Assembly (NCBI GenBank): GCA_026413185.1
Contig: CM048653.1
Location: 74,088,153 to 74,152,152 of the forward strand
Reading direction: 5' to 3'
Length of the DNA stretch: 64,000 bases
DNA from: Pueraria montana var. lobata
Lineage: Eukaryota > Streptophyta > Magnoliopsida > Fabales > Fabaceae
Shown: positions 1-11,631 of the stretch, piece by piece
Layout: every line of letters begins with the position of its first letter
Numbering within the stretch: the stretch's first letter is position 1
The notes under the pieces: model-generated
What the model saw: only the letters and a program-made list of their open reading frames with translations
Told to the model about the DNA's origin: nothing
Databases searched by the model: none
Made by a program: the position numbers and the translations under genes

Positions 1-721
1 ATTAAATATCTTCTCATAAGGGGTTTTGCTTCAAATGTTTTCATGAGAGATTTGCATGCATAGTTGGTTTTCATTAGTGCTCTTTTTCCTCCTCTATAAT
101 TGATTCATTTGTCATATCTCCACCTTAAAGACACATTTGTGAAGGTTAGGATACCCTACAACTATAGGCACATTTACAAGACCATATACCACCTCCAACA
201 TTTGTTTCTTTTCTTCATGCCCCATTCAACCACAACCTCCTTCAATTTTTTCCTCACTCTTGCATGAATTCTCAAATATCTTTATCTATGTCAAGTCCAT
301 CCATGCATAAATTATTAAGAATTGGGTATCTATTGAAAACTTTCAGGCTGAAAAACTCATATGGGCTTATTCTAATTTGGGTTCTTAGCCCTAATCACAA
401 GGTGTATAATCAATGTTCTCTCTTGGAAACCATTGTTTGCAATGCCATGATGGCTAGGTTCTAAGAAGAAGCAAAAGTATAAGTGTGTTGAAACAATTAA
501 ACATTACATTGCCTTTGCCTCCTTTTCTATTACAAAATAACGAGAAATATGTACAAGAATGATATTAAGGTGTCAAGGCTAATGTGAGAAAAGTTGAAAA
601 ATACATTGGAAATTTTAGATGATATGTCATTTTTTATTGGTGAGACGTGAACTGAGACACCATTAGGTAATAGGTGATTTGAATCCTCTAACAACTCCCC
701 ATGTGAACATACATTATGAAG
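1..721. other. Non-coding left edge, no gene seen
   Basis: AT-rich sequence with only short random reading frames. No splice-supported exon, RNA gene or repeat structure could be recognised. Bases 710-721 form the left copy of the target-site duplication of the adjoining SINE. Confidence 0.6.
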
Positions 722-940
722 TTTTTTTTTTTTTTGGTGACTATGACATTAGTGCTGAGTATCCACCAACTTTACTGATGACTAATCTCCATCGGAGAAT
801 CTGGCTGGCCACCTTTCGTGGGGTCTCCCCTCCCAACCATTTTTTTTCATCCACAAAACTCAAACTCGAGACCTCAAACTCGAGACCTTAATTAATTAAG
901 GGGACTGAGCCCAATTCCACTCGAACCAACGACTTGTTGG
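722..940 (-). mobile_element. tRNA-derived SINE with poly(A) tail and target-site duplication
   Basis: Read on the minus strand, the element starts near 940 with a tRNA-like head (GGTTCGAGTGG) and a candidate B-box region (GGTCTCGAGTTTGAG, present as a short internal duplication), and ends in a run of about 14 A residues next to 721. It is flanked by a 12-base duplication, TACATTATGAAG at 710-721 and TACATTATGAGG at 941-952, with one mismatch. A 3' poly(A) tail, a tRNA-like 5' end, a length near 220 bp and a 12-bp duplication together are the signature of a SINE moved by LINE machinery. The family name cannot be given from the sequence alone. Confidence 0.75.
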
Positions 941-952
941 TACATTATGAGG

Positions 953-3276
953 TTGGTTTAATCACATATTTAGGAGGTAATGCACTTTTAAAAGCATCAA
1001 AGTACGTCACCTCAATTCCTCAAACATCACCATGTGCTTTATTATATAAGTACCATGGGAAAATGACTAGATTAACCCTAGCCTTAGATTTTAGTCCAAT
1101 CTTGCAGGCATCCAAGGGTTCTCTATCTTTCATGCTGAAATACAACAATTGGTAGATAACTGCTCATGTTGGTCGGTAACCTCTTTTACCATACCACACT
1201 TATAAATACTAGTACTCCTTTTATAGTCAAGTATTTTTTTTCTTCGTCCTAAAGTATTATTATTTTGTTAGAATTTATATTGACTTGAGCATTGAAGTTT
1301 CTGTAGCGTTATCACCTCTATTCGTGTACTCAACCATGACACTTCCATCTAAGTGCTCAACCATGACTAGAGTAGTAGTCCACTAGAGAAACCATGCATT
1401 CACATTTCAACATAGGCTTGGCATTTTGGGCTACCTTAGATCAATAACAAACAAGAGTAAGATACTAGTAATTTACATGTATTATGAATTTATGATTAAC
1501 TAAAAGTTCACATATATAACTCAGTACATGTTTAATAATAATTATTTAAAATAATAATAATCACTTACTTTTAGTTCTCTCAAAAGAATTGATAAATAAG
1601 TAATTTTTTAAAATAAATTGAATCAAACATACACTAATAGTTACAATAGGTTTACAAATATATAAAACTATCTTGTAAAAATATATAAAACTATGAACGA
1701 ACATATATTTTCATAAACTTTACAAAAATTAAGAAAGAATATATAAATAGGTTTTCTAACTTCTAACCAATCGAATCAAACAAGTTAGTCCATTTTGAAT
1801 AATAGCTTATTGGCAAAAAGATTAGGCTAAATTATCCGAAGTCCCAATCACTGATGCAAATAATCATTCGACTGAAAATTTAATCTCACTTCGAAATTTA
1901 TTCCGATCAACTTCTCAATCCACTTGAAAGCTCATCTTTTGAGTTTTTAGATCCTCTTGAAAAACTACTGATGTATGTCTCAATTCTTAACAACTTGAGC
2001 AATCATTAGGGGACCCGGGACCAGACCTTGGTTATTCAAAATTGCTAAATTGTAGGGCTTGATAATGTGACAGGATATAAAATAAATAAGGTCTCTTGAG
2101 CAAGGAGTTGCGAAAAAGGTAGAGAGAATTCAAAGAGAGATGAGTGAGAATTCAATTCTGATTTCATATTCAAATAATTATAATTTTGATTGGACATTGA
2201 TGGTTTGGTTTAATCGTTATTCATCGTCACTAACTACATCAAATACGAGTCCAAAACGCATAAATAATTTTTCTCCCTCCATTTCTCCTCCTTTCACTCT
2301 CATGTGGAACGTATGACCCTATAATTTCCGTTTTGGCTTTTCACTACTTCATCATCACATTTGGCATTTGGCACAAGCAAGTGATCACACTTATTGGGAA
2401 GACTGAAAATAACAAAATTCTGCTACCCAAAGAAAAGCTATTGTAGAATTAAAATAAAGAAAAGCCTCCACTTCTAAGTGTTAAAATCTAAAGGGTAAAT
2501 TATACACCAACTTTTTCTTATAGGTATTTCAGTCAAAACCACCACCAAACATCTTTGATTTGTATGGTAGAAATAGAGTTTGGATTGTGATCATATTCTG
2601 TGGTGAAACTGACATTACACCAATAGTACTTCAGAATCTATGTACTTGCCATATACACACGCACTGGTTGGACAAAAAATACGCTGACAATTACCAGCTG
2701 ATATGATAATAACTACTCATTCAAAAACACATATTACCATAGGCAAATTACAGACAGTATTTGACCCAAATTTGACTTCTTTATAGTAAAAATGTCCAGT
2801 TAACTCCATTGATAAGAAAATTTATTATTGAAATTATAATAAAATATATGCACATGTATAACTAACTATAAAATAGTCGTGGGAGTTTAAGTAGTATACA
2901 TGAGGTCATAAATTATAACTTCAAAGTGCATCCCCTTTCTTCAAGGGGGTTATTATATTTGACCCCTAATTAATTCAGGCTTAAGTACAATATATCCACA
3001 ATAATGTGTAATACAACTATTCAAGCCATTATTGTTAAAGTCTTCTAGTGTGTTTAGAATAGATTCATGGTGAAAAAAATCAATTCATTTTTCAAGGTGA
3101 AGGGCAATAAATAGTTGTTTCTACTTTTTAATGATATCACAATAATTTTGTTAAGATAAAATCAATTTTGTGTGTTATCCAGACACTCTATTCATACTTT
3201 CAAGTACAACAATGGCATGAAATATCTCATGCTATAAAAATTCATGTTCAGTTAGTTTACCAATCTCTCCCATAAC
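953..3276. other. Intergenic, no gene seen
   Basis: AT-rich DNA with no supported exon. Short open frames here lack codon bias, splice sites and family resemblance. Bases 3269-3276 (CCCATAAC) are the left target-site duplication of the following hAT element. Confidence 0.55.
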
Positions 3277-3958
3277 TAGGGGTAGAAATAGGTCAAGCTG
3301 CTCGACAAGAGCCTCTGGCCTAGCCTACATTAGGACCAGGCCAAGCCAGGCCAGGCATTTTCAAAAAATAGACCAGGACAAGACTTTTAATAAATCTTAT
3401 TTAATTAAACATGTTAGGCCTTAGGCCATTCAAAAAGCCTTTTAGGCTTAACAGGCTGGCCTATTTAAAAAATCATAAATAAATATTCTTTGTTGGTGTT
3501 ATTATTATATTAAATTTGTTATAATACATTAAAATCTTACATGTATTTGTCTTTTTAAATATTAATCATATTGATCTACATAAAGAGTCAAGCTAAAACT
3601 TATAGTTAAGTTTATTGAAAAATAAATTTATGTCTTAATTCAAAATATATTTTTAAATAAGTTATCGTGAATGTTATATTAAACCTTAAAAATATGTTTA
3701 TATCATCATATAAATAAGTTAGATTTAATTCTTATAAAATCTGACATACATATTTTTGTCTATCTTGGTGTTAAATTATCACAAACTAGGCACTTAAACA
3801 GACTTGTAGGCCAGGCCAAGCTTTTATGCAGGTCAGGCCCGGGCCCTTAAAAAGAGCCTTTGACAGGTAAACAGACCAGATTCAGGCCATGTACTTTTAA
3901 CCAAGGCCAAGCTCAGACCTAGCAAAACCTAGATCAGCTCGGCCTATTCCCACCCCTA
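3277..3958. mobile_element. Non-autonomous hAT-type transposon, 682 bp
   Basis: The ends are inverted repeats: TAGGGGTAGAAATAGG at the left and CCTATTCCCACCCCTA at the right. The element is flanked by a perfect 8-bp duplication, CCCATAAC, at 3269-3276 and 3959-3966. An 8-bp duplication and TAGGG-type ends are typical of the hAT superfamily. The subterminal regions are rich in AGGCC/GGCCT words; the centre is AT-rich with no transposase frame, so it is non-autonomous. A diverged relative in the same orientation lies at 54182-54835. Confidence 0.8.
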
Positions 3959-3967
3959 CCCATAACC

Positions 3968-4603
3968 CACAGACTCATAACAGCCACAATGACCAAAAAC
4001 GGCAAAACAGTCGGTGCACAAATTCAGCTGTATAACCCCTCCAAAAGACTTGAATACCAAGTCACTAAAAACGATTCCAGGTACAATACATGTAAGAAAA
4101 ATGAGTGTGCCATATCAAAAAGTAAACAGAAACATGTGCATGTAAGAGCAATGACATACCAATTGCTTTTATAACATTGTGATCTCTTGAATCTCGATGC
4201 TGATCATGATATCCAGCATCAATAATAATGAGCAAATCATATATACATAATTTTGGACAAAATTGGAGGATAAGAAACATAAAAGAGAATCAAACAATTT
4301 TCGCAAGAATCAATATCTCACTTCTATTTTCTTGTGTTAGGAATACGACTCCTATCTTCCCTGCCCACAATAGCCTGACAGAAAAAAGAAACAAACCAAA
4401 AATATTAGCAGAAGCAGAAACAGAACATCATTGCATATGGTCCAGTCAATCATTAAGAATGGACTATACTGTCACTGCATACTATGATGATGAAACCAGT
4501 AATTAGATCTCAATAAACCTTGAGCACCACAAAAGTAATTCAAACTTCATAGGGAATATATATAATATGCATGCCTTATCTAGCATTTACAGTGCCACGA
4601 AAT
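3968..4603. other. 3' flank and probable 3' UTR of the ABC1K3-like gene
   Basis: Lies downstream of the minus-strand stop codon at 4604-4606. The part next to the stop presumably holds the 3' UTR, but no unambiguous poly(A) signal was chosen. Short open frames on both strands here show no family resemblance. Confidence 0.45.
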
Positions 4604-7600
4604 CTATTCTGAAGCTGTTGTTGGAACTCGGAGTACTTGCTGAAGAAAGCGCGCTGCAAGTCGTTGAGTGATCCCACCCACGACACGCCCCCCAAGTCTG
4701 CGTGCCTCCGGTTGCTCAAGGACCTGATCATATTAAACATTGTTTCTTTGTAAAATTACAATTACAAAAAAAGGCTGAAAAAGTTTCAACTCAATTCCAC
4801 TAAATACTTTAATGTTGTGTTTGGTTGAGAGGATGGAAATAGAAGAGAAATTTGAATTAAAGTAGAGTGTAGGAGATGTGAGTCCCACATGGGACCCACC
4901 CTATTTCTCCTCCATTTCTCTCCTCCCTCCCTCAACCAAACAAAGCCTAAAAGAAAATAATTTATTAATGTAAATTTCAAAATACAACTCTGTCCTATAT
5001 TAAAACTATATAGTTCACTTTTCAAGATCATCTTAGCTCGTAATATCATTGCCTATGTTTTTAAGTCTATTGAGGGCAATAGTGATTGTTTGCTATATTT
5101 TGGTTGCATAGACACATCTTTTCAACTATCAAATTCCTTGATCCGTTACTTCATATACTCCATCATACAACATCTTTAGATGCTCAAGATTGAAATGTTA
5201 CACAAACTCCCTTTCAACTTAGTATGCAATGATATTTACAAAATGCTCTGCTAAAAGAATATAATCACCTGTAGTATTGGTAGCAAAATAGCTGGATCAA
5301 AATCATTTGAGGATTGAAGAAGTCCCCATATTCTAATCACTTGATCTCTAAGCTCTATCATGCTTTGCATTTCGGTTTCTGACATCATAAAGGGTCCATT
5401 TGCATTGCCATTGAAGACAAGGGTCCTAACAAAGTCAGGAATATACCGGTATGTTTCAGACATTGTGCCAAGGGTAAATGCTTCAGATACACGAGCAGCC
5501 TCTTTTATAACTAGATTCCTCAGCTCTTCACCATCTGGACTCAATAATACCTTCAGGACAGGTTGTAAAGCCTCTTTAGCAGAGAAATCTCTATCCTTTT
5601 TCCCCTGGGTTAGCAGGTTTTCAAGTCTATTCCATCTGCACTGGACCAGATTAATGAATATTCAAGTGCACTAATTATAAATTATTCTACAGCACGAAGT
5701 TCAAACAATAATGAATTAAGATAGCAACAAATTTCAAACCTGAACTTCCCATCCTTGAAAAGCAACTCAATAAGAGCATCTCTTAGATATGGATTTGGAT
5801 CTGTTAGGAGCCTTTTAGCAAAATATGGGTATGATGCAGCAAGTACCTTAAAATTGGGATCTGCATACAATGCTAAACCTTCTAAAACAGTGAGAGACCT
5901 TAATATCAATGCGTAATATGCTGGAACTGTCAACAGAAGGGGAAAAGAACAGAAAGATGAAAGTCAACCGATCAGAGTCTGCGAGAAAGTTAGGATTTAG
6001 GAATAAGAAGTTAAATATTTATAAGTCACTCCTCTAATATTGGAAAAGAAATTATAGGAAATAATAAAGTCACAGAAAAGCATAGTTTATCTCACCATTA
6101 AATGGATACTGATACAAAACATTTCCTAGACCATCCACCAGTGTCTTGAAGTTGAGCTCACTCACAGTATAATTAAGTGCATCATCAAAAAAGTTTCGAA
6201 GTGCTGGCACAATTGGAGATACATCAACATCCCTTGATAAAAAATCAAGATCATAGTAATCACGGGCCATGGCCTCATAGTCTCGGTTAACCAAGTGAAC
6301 AACATGACCAATTATGGCATATCTTGCTCCTTCTGGAGTCTCACTCATCATGCCAAAATCAAGAAAAGCAAGTTTTCCCTCAGGTGTTGCCAAAAGATTC
6401 CCAGGATGAGGATCTGCATGAAAATATCCATACTCAAGCAACTGTCTGAGACTGCACTGTATGCCTGCGTTTACCAGATCCAAGACTTTTAATCCTTGTC
6501 TCTCAATTGCTTCTTGCTCATTTAGTTTGACTCCATCAACCCACTCCATTGTTAGGACTTTAGCACTTGTATAGTCCCAGAAAACATCAGGAACAAAGAT
6601 ATCTTCCTTGTCTGCATACAATTTTTTGAACCTCCTTGCATTTTGTCCCTCCTGCAGGAACCTGTCAAAATTAACATTCAATCCCAACAAATATCTTATA
6701 CATAATTTACAAACATGTATCTTTATCTGTTAACATATGATATGACACATCACCCTAGGGAGATTTGAATTACAAATGAGAAAAGATACCATGGTTATAT
6801 GATTGCCTTTTGCCTAAATTTTGGCAAAGCTGCAAAGGGTTCAATGTTTACTATTGTTTTCTATTCTCAGAAACAAGGTTTTAAACAAACGGTCCGTAAC
6901 CGTGATTTTGGCCACATTGTCAAGGTTTTTGGAGTCGCAACGGCCGCAATTACCACATCATCAAGGATTGCGACAAAACTGCAACCGCAACCGCAATTTA
7001 AAACCTTGTTCATATAGAAAAACCAAGATGCAAAAATTGGTAATAGATGAATCATGCATGCCTCGCTTCAATTAAACAAATTTTGATATTGGCAGAAGAA
7101 CTAACCTGCACATAGTTGAGCTCTTGAAAGACTCTATATGCAAATTCATCAATAAGTGCAACAACATCACTGGTGATAAAGTCCACATATTTATTTATGA
7201 GAAACCCTAGACCTCTAATTAGGTAGAAGTCCAATCCTATAGATTCTTCAATGTCAGGGCGTTGCACCTTAACAGCAACAAGTTTCCCAGAGTACTTCAA
7301 CCGGCCTTTATAAACTTGACCCAAACTGGCTGCTGCTACAGCCGTAGGAGATATAGAAGAGAAAATAGAGTCAATAGATAGTCCTAGTTCCTTCTCAATG
7401 CATGCAAAGGCCTGCTCATCAGGAAATGTTGGCAATCCATCCTGGTAAAGCACAGAAACAATCAAGGCAACCTAAGTAACCAGTTCATTCATAAACATCT
7501 TCACAGCACAAACAAATTATAAAAAGGCTGCAACTCACTAGTGACTCCACTACATTAGTGAATAATTTTCATTGGATATCATCAACATTGTCCATTGACT

Positions 7601-8812
7601 ATAAGAGACCATATACAACAACAACAAAAGCTTTATCCTACTAGGTGAGATTGGCTACATGGATCACACGACATCAGTCAATTTAAAGACCAAATGTTCA
7701 GCATTGTTCGTTGCCAATAAGAGATCATATACAACAACAATAAAAGCCTGATCCCACTAGATGAGATCGGCTACATGGATCATACAATGTCAGTCACTTT
7801 AAAGACCAAATCTTCAGCATTGTCCATTGCCAATAAGAGACCATTTACCACAACAAAAGCTTTAACCCAATAGGTGAGATCGGCTAGATGGATCATACAA
7901 CGTCAGTCAGTTCAATTAAAGACCAAATCTTCAGAGACCACATAGTCAATAGCCTCTTATGCTCCATATGGACATAATCACTGAACCAATCAAAATTCCC
8001 ACTCAATGCCAACTTAATCAACCCCTAGAGGCTAGAACATGCTTCACTAGAAAAATGTAACAGGCTACACTACACCAATCAAATCAAGAGCTAAAAGGGT
8101 AGATAAATTCAATACCTGAAGTTCAGAGAGCTTCTCCAGATACTCAGGTGGGCAGATATCAGGCCTAGTAGACAATCCCTGACCCAATTTGACAAAAGTT
8201 GGTCCCAGCCGAGTGAATGTGTCCCTAAGCTCAATTGCACGGATCCTTTTATTCTGATCAAGCACACCACTTTTTTGGTCCAACAACAGCTTCAACCCAA
8301 ACAAACCAACAGCACTTAGAATCTTAAGGGCCCTCCCCACCACCTACAAAAAAAAGGGTCAAATCAATTCACAAAAACCAATCACACCCACAAAAGATAT
8401 CACCAAAAAGATTCAAACTTTGGGAGAAACAGAAGAAGAAAAAGTGAAAAACCTTGATGGGTTGAGAGCCATATTTGGAGGCCACAAGCTGAGGGGTGTA
8501 GACAGTTGCATTGGCAGCACGAGCCATGGCTCTGGTCTCAGCTTGAATGTCATCAGCACGGTTCTCAGGAAGCGCAAGCACCTTGATGGATCCATCTCTT
8601 GGTGAAGGAGATGAACTTGTTGGTGTTGCCTCAACCAAAGCACCACGAGGGTGAGGATTCAGCCATGTTAACCTTGTTCTACTTCTGGTTTTTGTTCTTG
8701 TTCTTGTTCTGGTGATGGTTTTGAAAGAGAGTGATGATGGGGTGGGGTTTGAAAAGGAACAAAAGGGTTGACCCGTGGAGGAAGAAGATACCATTGATGC
8801 CACTGTAGCCAT
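4604..8812 (-). CDS. ABC1K3: Plastid ABC1-like atypical kinase (ABC1K3 type), seven exons
   Basis: Exons on the minus strand: 8812-8453, 8343-8116, 7441-7106, 6651-6096, 5926-5740, 5635-5269, 4723-4604. All junctions are GT-AG with matching phases and give 717 residues; the Arabidopsis ABC1K3 protein is of similar size. Residues 1 to about 60 look like a transit peptide: rich in Ser, Thr and Arg, with an unusual TRTRTRTKTRSRTR run. ABC1/UbiB hallmarks follow: KxGQ at 172-175, Ala-rich loop AAAS at 232-235, VAVK lysine at 254, HADPHPGN at 386-393 and DFG at 406-408. The C-terminus (GGRVVGGITQRLAARF) favours ABC1K3 over ABC1K1. Family knowledge: these kinases act in plastoglobules on prenylquinone and tocopherol metabolism and in light-stress responses. 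The start at 8812 is chosen because MAT.. begins a typical transit peptide; an in-frame ATG at 8890 would add 26 residues. Paralogue assignment is inferred from size and C-terminus. Confidence 0.85.
6872..7010. mobile_element. Small MITE in intron 3 of the ABC1K3-like gene
   Basis: A 139-bp segment bounded by perfect 14-bp inverted repeats (AACAAGGTTTTAAA and TTTAAAACCTTGTT). Its interior is CG-rich and built from CGCAACCGCAA-like words, unlike the AT-rich intron around it. No clear target-site duplication was found, so the superfamily is left open. It lies well inside the intron (6652-7105) and should not disturb splicing. Confidence 0.6.
7584..7935. repeat. Three tandem copies of a ~117-bp repeat in intron 2
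   Basis: Three consecutive units, each with the order CATTGTCCATTGCC, AAGAGACCAT, an ACAACAACA run, GAGATCGGCTACATGGATC, CAGTCA and TTAAAGACCAAAT. Units start near 7584, 7701 and 7817. The ACAACAACA..GGCTACATGGATC core resembles a dispersed repeat of plant genomes, possibly SINE-derived (inference). The array makes intron 2 (7442-8115) the longest of this gene. Confidence 0.7.
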
Positions 8813-10067
8813 GAGCACTTGCTTCCTTGCTCCACTGTGATGTTGTGAAAAGCGAAATCTAAAACCTTTTTGGATTATGGAAATGACCAATTGAAGAAGT
8901 TTGGGAAGAAATGGTGAATTTGGACAACGTTAGTTATTCAGAATTTGGCACAAAGCAACATCGGGGACTAGGAAATTTGGGTTGGATTATGGGAATGGAT
9001 ATGGAAACTGGAATAGTGGAATGATCTTGTGACATGTAAAAATTTTGGACTTTAGAGATTAGAGAGGGTAGGTGAGGTAGGAAACGTTTTGTGATTTTAT
9101 TTTCTTATTTATTTTAATTAGAAATATGTAACTTTATTTTCATTTTTTTATTTTTAAAAGTTTATATAGAAAAATAATGAAATTTTTTTATTGTTTTTAC
9201 CTTTATTTTTTATTTTCACTATGTTTTATAAATTTTTAAAAATAGAAAATAAATAAATAAATTATAATTAAAAATAAAAAAAGAAAAAAAAATTTACAAG
9301 TCTCCTCTTTCATAAGCAACATTATTCAATGCACAGTCGAGCATTAAATGTGAGCACCTCTTTCAAGAGGAATTCGAACAAATTTAGATTTCCTGAAGTT
9401 ATATTTTCAATTGCACTAAATCTATACACTTAATTTTATACTATATAATTAAGGGTGAAATAAAAATATAAGCTAAAAAATATTTCATCCATTAGATTGA
9501 ATCTGCACCAACCTACAATTGCTTCTCAACTAAAGGGAATCTTAATTCGATTCGAACCTTGGTTCAATAGGTTGTATAAGACTAATCTCTTCTGTTAGAC
9601 CCAATTCTATTGGTATAAGACCCAAATTATAAGTAATTTTTTTTTTACAATATTCAATCCATAATATTTTTTGTATTAATTATTTTTAAACTAAAATACT
9701 CTTATTAATTGTATGGACAAACAATCAGAAAAAAGAAAGAATTATTAATAATAAAGATAATTTTAAAAGAAAATATAAATTTAAAATAAATTTATTATTA
9801 CTAACTAAATTAATTATTGTACTTTTTATAATTTTAATGAATTAAATAATTTGGTATTACTATAAATAACGAAAGTGGTATTCTTTTGAATTTCTCCATG
9901 ACAAAGAGAGGGTCACATCCAAAGCAAGGACATGTTCCCTAAAACTGCCAAATCACCGTCTTACCAAGCCTTGTGTTTATTGGTTATGAATGCCGTTTAA
10001 TGCCATTAAATTCAATTAGACCTCTTGCTAGCGTACTCCATTTTATACGTTCATATTTACTCTCAAT
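8813..10067. other. Upstream region of the ABC1K3-like gene and AT-rich intergenic DNA
   Basis: The part nearest the start codon (8813 to about 9080) is less AT-rich and probably contains the 5' UTR and core promoter, read leftwards; no TATA box could be assigned with confidence. From about 9090 to 9900 the sequence is very AT-rich with long A and T runs and holds no recognisable gene. Confidence 0.45.
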
Positions 10068-11428
10068 TAGGCATGACAATGGGGTGGGGCGGGGGCGGGT
10101 TTGACTCTCCCCTCCCCATCTCCACAAAAGGCAGGACGGATTCAGATTTATAAGAGGTGGGGGTGAAAAAATGAAACTCAACCTCATCTCTATTGGATTT
10201 TATCGGGTTCGGAAAATCCAATGGGATACCCATTTTACACTTTTTTTAAATTTTATTTATTGATATACTTTAAATAAATCATAAATTAAGATATTAATTA
10301 TATTTTAATTCAAACAATAAATATAAAAATTAATAAAGAATAAATAACATAAATAAGTATTTAAGAATTAAATTATATTTTTAGTTAAATTTTTTTTTTT
10401 AACTTTGTTATTTAATTTGGTAAAAAAAAAATTGTTAATTCCTAAATACAATTCGACCAGTATCTTATAATTCTCATCAAGCTTGCCATCACTCTTGATC
10501 AAAAATAGCTCCAACTTTGTTGGCCCATTTCAAATTTGCGTTAATCCGCCTTGGATCTTCCATTATGTTTTTTCCACCTTTGATTCATTATTCACCAATT
10601 CTGTTACATCCGAGTAGTTATAATATTATTTATTTAACTATTAAAATAATTATTTTAGATTTTAATAATTATAAAAATAAAATATGAAAATAATTACATA
10701 ATTATATAATTAATAATTATATATAATATATATAATAATAAAATTATATATAAGTGTATAATTATATTATTCATAATTATAAATATATACATAGCAGGGC
10801 GGGGAGTTACATATACGTATGGCAACGGGGCGGGTTTAGCCTCCCTACTCCCCACTCCCCGCCCCCGACATCCCAAATCATCCCCACCCCCGCCCCCGAT
10901 CCCCGCTGGGGCCAAAAAATTAGACCCACCCTCGTCCCCGTCGAGGGTCGAGTTTCCCCGCCCCGCCCCCGTCCCCAACCTATTACTGTTTTACTAAAAG
11001 AAAAATACGCTTGATTTCTTGTACCAGATTTTTTCTACTTTTCTTATATATGACATTATACGTTTGATTTTTTTTTCATGCTAAAAAATAATGGGGGCGG
11101 GTGCGAGGGCGGGTACAGGGGCGGGTGCGGGGCGAGGATCACAATATCCAGCCCCGCTCTTGCCCCCGACTTTCTTAATTGGGGAAAACCCAAACCCGAA
11201 CCCAGTCAACTCGATTTTTCCCCGTCAAAGTCGGGGCGGGTTCGGGTGGGTCCCCATGGGTGCGGATTTATTTGCCATGCCTAGTGACAGACCCAAACTC
11301 GAACCCGCTTTAATAAGTCGAGGAAAACCCGAATCCAAACCCGACCCCGATCAAAGTGGGTTTTCCCCATCAAAGTCGGGGCGAGATTGAACGGGTACCC
11401 ACAAGTTCAGTTTTTATTGCCATGCCTA
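10068..11428. mobile_element. GC-rich hAT-type element, about 1.36 kb, probably nested
   Basis: Ends are TAGGCATGACAAT at the left and ATTGCCATGCCTA at the right, flanked by an 8-bp duplication with one mismatch: CTCTCAAT at 10060-10067 and CTCTCACT at 11429-11436. Subterminal parts are packed with GGGGCGGG and CCCCGCCCC words, producing long but meaningless open frames on both strands. A second right-type end (TTTGCCATGCCTA) stops at 11283 and another GGCAACGGGGCGGG left-type motif lies near 10820, so at least one related copy is probably inserted inside. No transposase is visible. Confidence 0.7.
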
Positions 11429-11631
11429 CTCTCACTTAACCATTATTCAATTGCATTTAATGCCATTTGAATGTGATCTGATCCATTTCTTAACCATTTA
11501 TATACAGATGCATGTGCTTAGGATAAACTTAGATAAATCAAATTGGTAAAGAAGTAACTAGACAAAATCATTATTGTTGCCCCATCAATGGGACTTCAAA
11601 AGAAAAATAAAAATGGCCCAAGTTAATAATG

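Noticed and set aside
11091..11390. 99-codon Gly/Pro-rich open frame, and similar frames at 10694-11014
   Set aside because: They lie in the GC-rich subterminal repeats of a hAT element; the absence of stops follows from base composition.
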